A stretch of DNA of 23,257 nt from an uncultured Lysobacterales bacterium (lineage in GTDB: Bacteria > Pseudomonadota > Gammaproteobacteria > Xanthomonadales > SZUA-36), in assembly GCA_937974465.1 (NCBI GenBank), contig CALJWY010000332.1, positions 1 to 23,257 of the forward strand. Reading direction: 5' to 3'. Position numbers and translations under genes: made by a program. Positions 1 through 7,500 of this stretch are shown here, piece after piece. The notes under the pieces were generated by a model. It saw nothing but the letters and a program-made list of their open reading frames with translations. It was not told the origin of the DNA and ran no database searches. Positions within the stretch are counted from its first letter, which is position 1. Every line of letters starts with the position of its first letter.

Positions 1-97
1 CACTGTGTTCCTCATCGCGCTGACACGCAACCAGCAAAAGCAAACAGATAGCCAGCAAAGGGGTCAGGGTAAAGTGCCAGAGTGACCGCTCTGGCAC
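1..97 (-). CDS. Partial lipoprotein gene (N-terminus only), possibly ApbE FMN transferase
   Basis: The minus-strand frame is open to the window edge and encodes a lipoprotein signal: a basic n-region, the hydrophobic run LLAICLLLLVAC, then QRDEEHS. The Cys at codon 23-25 fits a lipobox (LVAC). Only about 32 codons are visible, so no catalytic domain can be seen. The start is uncertain: GTG at 97, TTG at 58, or ATG at 157 in the same frame, which would overlap the preceding small gene; none has a convincing ribosome site. A 52-nt palindrome lies across the GTG and the n-region codons. The gene follows the rnf genes on the same strand. ApbE is a lipoprotein often encoded beside Rnf or Nqr genes, and it attaches FMN to RnfG and RnfD. 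The ApbE identity is therefore inferred from position plus the signal, not from its domain. Confidence 0.5.
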   Translation of the reverse strand, partial: MPERSLWHFTLTPLLAICLLLLVACQRDEEHS

Positions 98-111
98 TTT
101 ACTCTGACCCC
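60..111. repeat. REP-like palindrome, 23-nt arms
   Basis: Arms at 60-82 and 89-111 are complementary over 23 nt with one mismatch (a G-U pair if transcribed) around the 6-nt loop TGACCG. The outer ends read GGGGTCAG/CTGACCCC. On the plus strand a T5 run follows at 113-117, so it could terminate rightward transcription. For the leftward rnf operon it lies between the last small gene and the lipoprotein gene, where it could attenuate or stabilise mRNA. The GGGGTCAGAGTAAAGTG-type ends resemble gammaproteobacterial REP-type palindromes linked to RAYT transposases (from memory, not searched). A diverged partial copy lies at 17804-17828. Confidence 0.7.
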
Positions 112-131
112 GTTTTTCAAACCGGGTTGGC

Positions 132-299
132 TTAATGATGACTGGCTTTTCCGCCATTGCTGCATTCGTTGCTGCCGGAGCAACTGCTACCGGAACAACC
201 CGCACAGCCGCCACGGCTGTTCTGGCCGTTCCGGTGGATAAGACCAAAACCGACAAACAGCACGATCAGCAAAGCAAATGGCGCAATATAGTTTTCCAT
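132..299 (-). CDS. Small Cys-rich single-pass membrane protein, last of the rnf set
   Basis: This is a 55-aa protein. Residues about 4-22 (YIAPFALLIVLFVGFGLI) form one membrane helix. A short basic turn is followed by a Gly/Ser/Cys tail with Cys32, 35, 40 and 46, ending in His-His. ATG at 299 begins 5 nt after the RnfA stop; an upstream in-frame TTG at 320 inside rnfA is less likely. The layout of one helix plus a GGCxGCxxxxC tail is like that of the small FeoB-associated Cys-rich membrane proteins, but I cannot assign it to a family. Tight spacing suggests cotranslation with rnfA. A role in metal or Fe-S delivery, or as a small Rnf accessory, is inference only. Confidence 0.6.
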   Translation of the reverse strand: MENYIAPFALLIVLFVGFGLIHRNGQNSRGGCAGCSGSSCSGSNECSNGGKASHH

Positions 300-303
300 G
301 CCT

Positions 304-879
304 CTATAATAATCCTGCAAAGCCCATAAACGCCATCGAAAGCGTGCCGGCTATGATCAGCACCAGCCCGGTGCCCTTGGCGATACCGGGTACGTCAGAG
401 AATTCAACCGACTCACGGATTGAAGCCATCAATACCAGTGCCAGCGTCAGACCCAGGCCTGCACCAACCGCAAAGGTAATGCCCTGCAAAAATCCATAAC
501 CACGGTTGGTCTGGAAAATCGCCAGCCCGAAAATGGCGCAGTTGGTGGTCATTAATGGCAGGAAAATACCCAGTTGCCTGAACAGGGTGGGGGATATCTT
601 CTTAACCACCATTTCCACGATCTGCACCAGTGACGCAACCACGATAATAAACGAGATGATGCGCAGGAATGGCACAGACTCAAGGACGTAGGTGTTCAAA
701 AACCAGGCCGCGAAAGATGTCAGCACCAGCACAAAAATATTGGCCAGCCCCATGCGCAGCGCGGTCTCCACGCGTGCCGAGACACCCATGAATGGACACA
801 GACCGAGAAACATCGCCAGGGTAAAGTTGTTCACCACCATGGCGGAGAAGAAGATCGAAAACAGTGTCTGGTCATTCAT
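304..879 (-). CDS. rnfA: Rnf electron transport complex subunit RnfA
   Basis: RnfA is an integral membrane subunit of the ferredoxin:NAD+ oxidoreductase (Rnf) complex and pairs with RnfE. At 191 aa it has the family's normal length and is hydrophobic throughout, consistent with six membrane helices. The diagnostic motifs are present: LGLCPFMGVS with Cys28, and PLMTTNCAIFG with Cys114. By analogy with the RnfA/RnfE and NqrD/NqrE pairs, these cysteines help hold the intramembrane [2Fe-2S] cluster between the two subunits. The TTNCA sequence favours RnfA over NqrE. ATG at 879 overlaps the RnfE stop by 4 nt (ATGA), indicating translational coupling. Here it is last of the Rnf subunits rather than first as in the enterobacterial rsxABCDGE order. 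Confidence 0.95.
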   Translation of the reverse strand: MNDQTLFSIFFSAMVVNNFTLAMFLGLCPFMGVSARVETALRMGLANIFVLVLTSFAAWFLNTYVLESVPFLRIISFIIVVASLVQIVEMVVKKISPTLFRQLGIFLPLMTTNCAIFGLAIFQTNRGYGFLQGITFAVGAGLGLTLALVLMASIRESVEFSDVPGIAKGTGLVLIIAGTLSMAFMGFAGLL

Positions 880-1517
880 GATGATGCCTCCACTGCTTCA
901 GCTTCTTCGAGCTTGGTTTTCTTACGTTGTTCGATATAACCCATGAAAAGCAGAATAAAACCAAGTGTCAGGAAGCCACCTGCCGGCAGTACCATGATGA
1001 CCCAGGGCTCAAAGGATGGGCCGAACAGGGATATTTCCATAAAGCTGCCAGTTCCAAGTATTTCGCGGAACCCACCCATCATGACCAGTGCGATGGTAAA
1101 GCCAATACCCGTGCCGATAGCATCGAGCAAGGATCGAAAAACATTGTTCTTGGCCGAGAAGGCTTCCTGGCGACCCAGGATCATGCAGTTCACAACGATC
1201 AAGGCAATAAAGGCCCCCAGTTCCTTGTGCTGCACCGGTGCATAGGCCTGCAACATCATGTCCGCCAGGGTCACAAAGGTCGCAATGACAAGGATATAGG
1301 CTGAAATACGAACCTCGTTAGGGATAAAACGTTTGCAGGTCGAAATCAGTATGCTTGAGCAGCAGATCACGAAAAAGGTTGCCGCACTCATCGCGAGGGC
1401 GTTTTTAACCGTATTGGTCACTGCCAGGGCCGGGCACAGGCCAAGCATCTGGATGAGTACCGGGTTTTCTTTCCAGATTCCGCGGATAAAGTCTTGAGAT
1501 GGAGTTGTCTTTCTCAT
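876..1517 (-). CDS. rnfE: Rnf electron transport complex subunit RnfE
   Basis: RnfE is the membrane partner of RnfA in the Rnf complex. It has 213 aa from the ATG at 1517. That start is fixed by a strong Shine-Dalgarno (GAGGAGGTGA) four bases upstream and by a 4-nt overlap with the RnfG stop; the frame stays open further upstream but would add an unrelated N-terminus. Family signatures are ENPVLIQMLGLCPALAVT (Cys28) and ALIVVNCMILGRQEAFS (Cys111), the paired half-sites expected to share the intramembrane [2Fe-2S] cluster with RnfA. The C-terminus is charged (EQRKKTKLEEAEAVEASS) and probably faces the cytoplasm. The strong ribosome site may raise its translation above simple coupling. Confidence 0.95.
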   Translation of the reverse strand: MRKTTPSQDFIRGIWKENPVLIQMLGLCPALAVTNTVKNALAMSAATFFVICCSSILISTCKRFIPNEVRISAYILVIATFVTLADMMLQAYAPVQHKELGAFIALIVVNCMILGRQEAFSAKNNVFRSLLDAIGTGIGFTIALVMMGGFREILGTGSFMEISLFGPSFEPWVIMVLPAGGFLTLGFILLFMGYIEQRKKTKLEEAEAVEASS

Positions 1518-2233
1518 GGGGTCACCTCCTCGTCTGTAGAGTTTGCAGAAGTCTGCGGGAGACCCTGAGCCATCAGGGGTTGCCACTCTTCCAGTGCGTG
1601 GTTGATGATTTCAATCAGTTTCTTTGAGGAAATGGTTGCGCCGGTAATGGTGTCGATTTCACCGGGCAAGCCTTTACCGGTTCCGGGCTTGGTCGGAATC
1701 AGCGGTGTATCCGGACCCGCAAAAAACTGGTCAACGAAGGTCATGTCTTTGAAGATCTTATCACCCAGTCCCGGGGTTTCCTTGCTGTCCAGTACCTTCA
1801 TACCCATCAGTTTCGCGGTGTTTGGGTTGTAACCAAAAATGATCATGATCACATCCTGGAAACCTGATTCGCCACGCGACATGGCCACACCATTAAGCTT
1901 CCTGTCAGCCTTGTAGGCGACATAAATACGTTTGTATTCGCTTTCCTTGGCGCCCTCGGGAAGGGTCAGCGAGAGGGCGGAATCAACCAGGTAATAGGTG
2001 TTGTAGTGATCGGTTCCCGGCAATACCTCGTAGACCGCTTTTTGCAGTTGCTCGGCCTTGTAAGCATCGATCAGCGGCTTGGTATGCTGGTTGACCAGCA
2101 CGATCAGCAAGCCGGCCAGGGTGCCTGCAATTGCCAGTGTTGCGATAAGACGGAAGGTGGATACAGGTTTCTCTGCCGGAACTTCCTGCTGATCAGGTGC
2201 GGTTTGGTCCTGGACCTGGATTTCGTCACTCAT
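1514..2233 (-). CDS. rnfG: Rnf complex subunit RnfG, covalent-FMN protein
   Basis: RnfG is the FMN-carrying subunit of Rnf, with one N-terminal membrane anchor and a soluble domain on the outer face. It has 239 aa. A polar, acidic N-terminus of about 26 residues precedes the membrane helix (about residues 28-48, LIATLAIAGTLAGLLIVLV). The flavin-binding domain ends in DTITGATISS, matching the S/T-G-A-T flavinylation motif, so FMN should be esterified to Thr200 by ApbE. The segment SKETPGLGDKI is also typical of RnfG/NqrC. ATG at 2233 overlaps the RnfD stop by 4 nt. A short polar tail follows the FMN domain. The possible apbE at the left window edge fits the need for this modification. Confidence 0.95.
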   Translation of the reverse strand: MSDEIQVQDQTAPDQQEVPAEKPVSTFRLIATLAIAGTLAGLLIVLVNQHTKPLIDAYKAEQLQKAVYEVLPGTDHYNTYYLVDSALSLTLPEGAKESEYKRIYVAYKADRKLNGVAMSRGESGFQDVIMIIFGYNPNTAKLMGMKVLDSKETPGLGDKIFKDMTFVDQFFAGPDTPLIPTKPGTGKGLPGEIDTITGATISSKKLIEIINHALEEWQPLMAQGLPQTSANSTDEEVTP

Positions 2234-3252
2234 GACGCATCCTCCTTTTTGGCTTTCTTCTTACCGGAGGTTCCAAATAAGCGTGGCTGGGAAGCACGGT
2301 TAATAAACGGCACCATTGCATTCATCAGCAGAATTGAGTACATCACGCCTTCGGGCAGGCCGCCCCAGATACGAATAATAACGGTCAGGAAACCGATTCC
2401 AAAGCCGAACATCCAGCAACCCTTATTACTGACCGGCGAGGTCACCATATCGGTTGCCATGTAAAACGCGCCCAGCATCATGCCACCTGAAAACAGCATG
2501 AACAGTGGTGGAAACTGGGAGATTCCAATGGCGTAGAAAAGACCGGAAACAACAAAGGTCGAGACAAAAATACTCAGCGGGATATGCCAGTTCAGGTGAC
2601 CGCGCCAGGCCAGGTAAAGGCCGCCGATCAGAATAAACAATGCAGATGTTTCACCAATGGAACCGCCAGTGGATCCAAAAAATAGGTCTGCGAGGGGCGT
2701 GACAACCGGGTCATCACCAAATTTCAAATTTCCCAACGGCGTAGCGGCGGTCGCGGTGTCAACCACTGGCGACATAAAGGGCAGGGCAAAATTGTCGCCC
2801 TGTAGTGACAGCCAGGTTTGTGACTTTGCCGGCCAGGTGGTGATGGCAACTGGAAACGCTGCTTGCAGGAACGCACGTCCCACCAGTGCCGGGTTGAAAA
2901 TATTTTGTCCCAGCCCGCCAAAAACGATCTTGCCAAAGGCCATGCCAAAGAAACCACCCAAAAATGCCATCCAGAGTGGAAAGCCTGGAGGCAGACATAA
3001 GCCCAGCAACAGGCCCGTTATCATCGCCGAACCATCCGCCACCGAACCCGGCGTCGAACCGAACAGGCGCTCTGTCAATAAGCAGGCGGCAACGCAGGTC
3101 AGGATCACCAATATTGCGCTCGGACCAAAGTAATAAATGGAAGAAGCGATCACCGGTATGAGACTGATCACTACTGACCACATGATCTTAACCGTTGAGT
3201 CAGCTGACCGAACGTGTGGTGATGCGGTTATCTTTACACTCGATTGAGTCAT
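2230..3252 (-). CDS. rnfD: Rnf complex membrane subunit RnfD
   Basis: RnfD is a polytopic membrane subunit of Rnf homologous to NqrB and is thought to take part in ion translocation. It has 340 aa from the ATG at 3252, which overlaps the RnfC stop by 4 nt; a longer open frame upstream adds residues absent from the family. Recognisable segments are SPHVRSADST at the N-terminus, NIFNPALVGRAFLQAAFP, GSTGGSIGETSALFIL, and the late ATDMVTSPVSNKG loop. The expected flavinylation site is DTATAATPL with Thr171; it reads T-A-A-T rather than the usual S/T-G-A-T. The basic C-terminus (GKKKAKKEDAS) is probably cytoplasmic. It acts with RnfG in the cotranslated CDGEA block. Confidence 0.95.
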   Translation of the reverse strand: MTQSSVKITASPHVRSADSTVKIMWSVVISLIPVIASSIYYFGPSAILVILTCVAACLLTERLFGSTPGSVADGSAMITGLLLGLCLPPGFPLWMAFLGGFFGMAFGKIVFGGLGQNIFNPALVGRAFLQAAFPVAITTWPAKSQTWLSLQGDNFALPFMSPVVDTATAATPLGNLKFGDDPVVTPLADLFFGSTGGSIGETSALFILIGGLYLAWRGHLNWHIPLSIFVSTFVVSGLFYAIGISQFPPLFMLFSGGMMLGAFYMATDMVTSPVSNKGCWMFGFGIGFLTVIIRIWGGLPEGVMYSILLMNAMVPFINRASQPRLFGTSGKKKAKKEDAS

Positions 3253-4574
3253 GATGCTGCCAGTTTTCTGAGTTGTGTTTTTGACATGATAAATAGTTGT
3301 GATAGCGGAATATTGGATGGGCAGACATAAGAACAGCAACCACACAACATGCAGTCATTCAGGTGTGCTTCTTCAACCATCTCCTCATAGCGCTCGGCCT
3401 TGGCCATCGCCCCCATCAGTTGCGGGTTCAGGAAAATCGGACAGGCGTCGAGGCATTTTCCGCAACGAATACAGGGCATAATATCCTGCCGCTTGCACTC
3501 GTCCTTGGACAGAATCAGTATGCCGCCATTGGCTTTGAGGATTGGCACATCCAGGTTGGCCTGGCCCTGGCCCATCATCGGCCCCCCGAAGACAATCTCT
3601 TCGGCATCTTCGGTCAGGCCGCCGCAATGCTCTATCACATCACGCAATTTGGTACCGAACGGTATGACCCAGTTCCCCGGCTTACGGATACCGCGGCCGG
3701 TTACGGTGATAATACGTTCGATCAAAGGCTGTCCGGTTTTAAAAACCCTGGCAACGTTTGCCGTGGTGGCAACGTTTTGTACCATGGCGCCGATGGCGCT
3801 TGGCAGCCCGCCGGATGGAACCTCACGATCCATAACGGCCTTGATCAGCATTTTCTCCGCACCCTGCGGGTACTTGACCTGCAAGGTCTGGATCTCGACA
3901 TCCAGGTCGTCGGGCTTGGTTTTTTCCATCATTTCGATGGCATCAGGCTTATTGCATTCAATACCAATAACAGCACGCGAGATACCCAGTGCCTTAAGCT
4001 CAATACGTATGCCTTCATACACATCATGCGGTTGTTCCAGCATGGTGCGATGATCGGAAGTGAGGTAAGGCTCACATTCACAGGCATTGATGATCAACAG
4101 CTCGATGGGTTGATCCTTGGGCGGACATAGCTTGACGTGAGAGGGAAATGCCGCCCCGCCAAGGCCTACGATGCCGGCCTTTGCAATCTCCTTGGATAAA
4201 TCCTCTTCCTTTACATCCTGCCAGCGTGGAACGATGCGTGGCCGTTGCATCTGGGTTGAATTGGGATCAACGGTGATGCGAATCGACGGAACCATTGCGC
4301 CACTTGGGTGGGGCCAAAGTTCTATCGATTTAACCGTACCCGCTGCTGTCGCATGCACGGCGGATGAGATAAACCCCTCGGCCGCCGCGATAACATCACC
4401 ACGCTCGACGCGATCACCCACCTTGACCAGAGCCTTGGCTGGTGTACCGATGTGCTGTGACAGGGGCAAAATGATTTCTTTCGGAAACGGAAACCGCCGG
4501 GATTTCATTCCCGATGTAATCTCCTTGTTTTCCGGCGGATGAACCCCGTGTTTAAAGCTAAGCAAGCTTTTCAT
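3249..4574 (-). CDS. rnfC: Rnf complex subunit RnfC, NADH/FMN and double [4Fe-4S] protein
   Basis: RnfC is the peripheral cytoplasmic subunit that handles NAD(H) and passes electrons through FMN and two [4Fe-4S] clusters. It has 441 aa. The N-terminus (SFKHGVHPPENKEIT) is typical. A biotinyl-like barrel spans about 35-100, and the nucleotide/FMN region carries GLGGAAFPSH (137-146) and INACECEPYLTSDHR. The C-terminal ferredoxin domain has CxxCxxCxxxCP motifs at Cys368-378 and Cys408-418. It ends soon after the second cluster, lacking the long Ala/Lys-rich tail of enterobacterial RsxC, and in length resembles RnfC of strict anaerobes. ATG at 4574 lies 19 nt after the POR stop. Placement straight after the giant ferredoxin-producing enzyme fits direct electron exchange. 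Confidence 0.96.
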   Translation of the reverse strand: MKSLLSFKHGVHPPENKEITSGMKSRRFPFPKEIILPLSQHIGTPAKALVKVGDRVERGDVIAAAEGFISSAVHATAAGTVKSIELWPHPSGAMVPSIRITVDPNSTQMQRPRIVPRWQDVKEEDLSKEIAKAGIVGLGGAAFPSHVKLCPPKDQPIELLIINACECEPYLTSDHRTMLEQPHDVYEGIRIELKALGISRAVIGIECNKPDAIEMMEKTKPDDLDVEIQTLQVKYPQGAEKMLIKAVMDREVPSGGLPSAIGAMVQNVATTANVARVFKTGQPLIERIITVTGRGIRKPGNWVIPFGTKLRDVIEHCGGLTEDAEEIVFGGPMMGQGQANLDVPILKANGGILILSKDECKRQDIMPCIRCGKCLDACPIFLNPQLMGAMAKAERYEEMVEEAHLNDCMLCGCCSYVCPSNIPLSQLFIMSKTQLRKLAAS

Positions 4575-4593
4575 CTGTTAGCAAACCCCGGTC

Positions 4594-7500
4594 TCAATTA
4601 AACGGTTCAGCGCGTTTGATCAGCTTATCCAGGCCTTTCTCTTTTGGATTCAGCGGATCACCCGGGTGGATGCATTCTGCCGGACATGCTTCAGCAGCCA
4701 TAACCATCTGCTTGAAGGTACCTGCCTTGGCATCACCGATGTAAGCCTGCTGATCGTCGTTATAGAGAAATACCTTGGGGTTAACCTTCAGGCAGTCATC
4801 GCAGGACGTGCAGCGTATCGTGTCAATATAAGGCTCGTTGCCCATGAAGTCGTCTTCTTCCGCTGCCGCAGGTTCCGCTGCCGCTGCTACCGGGGCAGCA
4901 CTGGCTGCGGCAGCCGGCGCTGCGGAATCGGTCGCAGGCGCAGACGGCGCAGAAATACTGAAATCTGCCGGTGCTTCGAAGGCCGGTCCATCCCAGCTTT
5001 CCGCTTTTTCAAGCAGCTGTGCCACGGTGTCGTTGGCGCTGCCTTTCAACAGGCCTTCGGCAAGACGCCTGGCAATCAACAACGGATACTGGGTAGTCAG
5101 CTTGGTGATCTTGGCCTCGTACTCAGCCGTTATGGCCGCGATCTTGGCATCCAGTTCGTCGTTCAAGGTTCCTGTGACCGAATCGCGCATATTGTCGGAA
5201 ACATCGATTCCAGCCATTTCTTTCAACTGGGCCCAGTGCTGCAGACGTTCTTCGGCAAGCGTCACAATCTCGGGAGAAACTATGACCTTACTCAAGTGCC
5301 GTTTTGCATCGACCGTATAGATAAATGGAGTCACGTCTTCACGGTCATCCTCGTCGAGTTCGAGGTACTCGTGGAATACGACCAGGTCATCTTCATCCTT
5401 TGCCACCTTGAAGTAGTGGCGGAAGCGTGCCTCGCCCATGGCCCAGTCGGCGGTAGTGACAGGCAGCTTCATCTTCTGCTCGGCACCATCTTCGTCTGTA
5501 TACACGAGTTCATAGGTGGTCCATGTATCCAGGGGTGAAGGGTTACTTTCAAGGTCTATACGCTCGGAGAATGTGGTGCCGGCGTCCGGATCAAATACCA
5601 GATTTGGTACCGCGCGGCTTTCCAGCGCCAGTAACGCGGCGTCCGGGGCGCCGAAATCTGCCAGGCCCCATTCCGGAGGACATGGTGTATTCAGAATAAA
5701 CAGGGCAGGGCGTCTTGCCTGCAGCCCCTTCAGCACGTTCTGGATCAAATGCGCAGGCGTGGCCTGTGATGATTGCATCACGAAAACACCACGGTGGGCC
5801 ATGGCAATCAGGCCGAGTTCTTTACGAACCTCTTCCTTGCCATGATGGTCCATTCCGTATTCGGCCATATCTGAGACCTGGCCGGTGAAGCCGGATGTAC
5901 AGGCCTGGCCACCGGTGTTTGAATACACCTGTGTGTCTACAACAATGACCCGGATAGGCTTGTTGGAGGCCATAACGCGGGACAGGTTCTGGAAACCGAT
6001 GTCCATCATGGCCCCGTCACCGCCAACTGCAAACAATGGCGGACACAGCTTGAATTCCTCGTCATCAAACTGTTCCCATTCAAAGTCGGAGAAGAATTTT
6101 TCGTCGGCTTCTGCATCGTAGGTATCTGACAACAACTTGTTGGCGCGGCGTACATTGACAAAACCATCCGCCATCTTGCGCATATGGCCTTCAAAGATAC
6201 CGACCGCAACCGAAGGCGCATCCTGGAACAGGTGGTTCACCCATGGGAAGGGATAGGGGTTGTACGGGTAGGAAGAACCCCAAACCGAGCTACAGCCGGT
6301 GGAGTTGGTAAAGCCGAGATTTGCACGGCCACGACCACTCGGGCCTTCCTCGTAACGCCACTTGAGGTCTTTTAACTCCTCGATGGTCTTACGGATCAAC
6401 AATACGCGTTCTTTTTTGTCTCCACTCAAATTGACAGACAGATCGGTGTCGGCGGACACTTCTGCCAGGTCGGTTTCAGAGATCAGGATTTCATGGGCTT
6501 TCTCATCCAGTTGCTTGATCAGGTTCTCCAGGTTTTTAATCTGTTTCTTGACCCGTGGACTCATGAAGGCGTTCACAGTTGAAAGCAACAAGTGGACGGT
6601 GGTCTTTTCACCACAACCCATGCAGGCGCCGTCGCCACCCATCATGGACATGTAGTTGCTCTGTTTCAGCAACAATGAAGACATGACGCCGATACCATCA
6701 TCCAGATTGGAAATCTTGATGTACTGGTCATCGGTTTCAGGCAGGTTCTGCCAAAGGTTCCAGTTGGATTCCAGTGTTTCCTGAAATTCGTCAGTCTGGC
6801 GTACGCTGGTCAACGCGCCATCAGCACAAACCGCGACACAGATATCACAACCCTTGCAGGTTTCCGGGTTAACGGTGATTGACAGCAGGCCGCCGGTGCC
6901 TTTCTTCTTGCTTTCCGGCAAATCGAAGAATGGCGCGGTTTTCGCCAACGGGAAGTCAGCCAGTGCGGCGTAAACCAGGTTGTATTGTGCGTCGACTTCC
7001 GCGCGGCGCTCAACATCCCAATTGGATTTGTTGGCAACGGTTTCATAAGCCTGCGCCAATACCGGCGCAAATCCCTTAAAGGTGCCACTTGCAATGATTT
7101 TGCGTGATTCCTTGCCGAGATGCTTAATAACCTGTGAGAAGCGAATCAATGGATTTTCCGGCGAGGAAACGGTCGCAACCGCGGATTCCAGTACTTCTTC
7201 CACCGTGCTTACTACACCCGGGATGGCCGAGTCAGGACACTGGGTCCAGCACTTGGCGCAACCGGTGCATTTTTCCGGTTCAAAATCAGGTACATTGAAA
7301 CGCACAGCCGACATGTTGCGCATGCTTGAGGTCGCTGCGGGGATAGCGCTGATGGCGGTAAACGGATCGGCGATCGGCTCTTTACCGGTCTTGTACTGAA
7401 TACAGACCTGGTTCCAGAAATCACTCTGGTTACCAACACCGCCTGCCGCTTCAATGCCAGCCATTGCACGTGGGATCAATGGCAGCAATTCTTCGTGGCC

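Noticed and set aside
876..1517. Reading RnfA/RnfE as NqrD/NqrE of a Na+-NQR complex
   Set aside because: RnfB and RnfC are present and no NqrF or NqrA gene is seen; the TTNCA motif in RnfA and the whole gene set indicate Rnf.
3363..4130. Plus-strand 255-codon frame opposite rnfC
   Set aside because: It is an antisense shadow of a gene with conserved Fe-S motifs; no start signal and no recognisable domain.
4666..5538. Plus-strand 290-codon frame opposite the POR C-terminus
   Set aside because: It mirrors the Ala/Pro linker and ferredoxin codons as Arg/Cys-rich sequence, typical of an antisense artefact.
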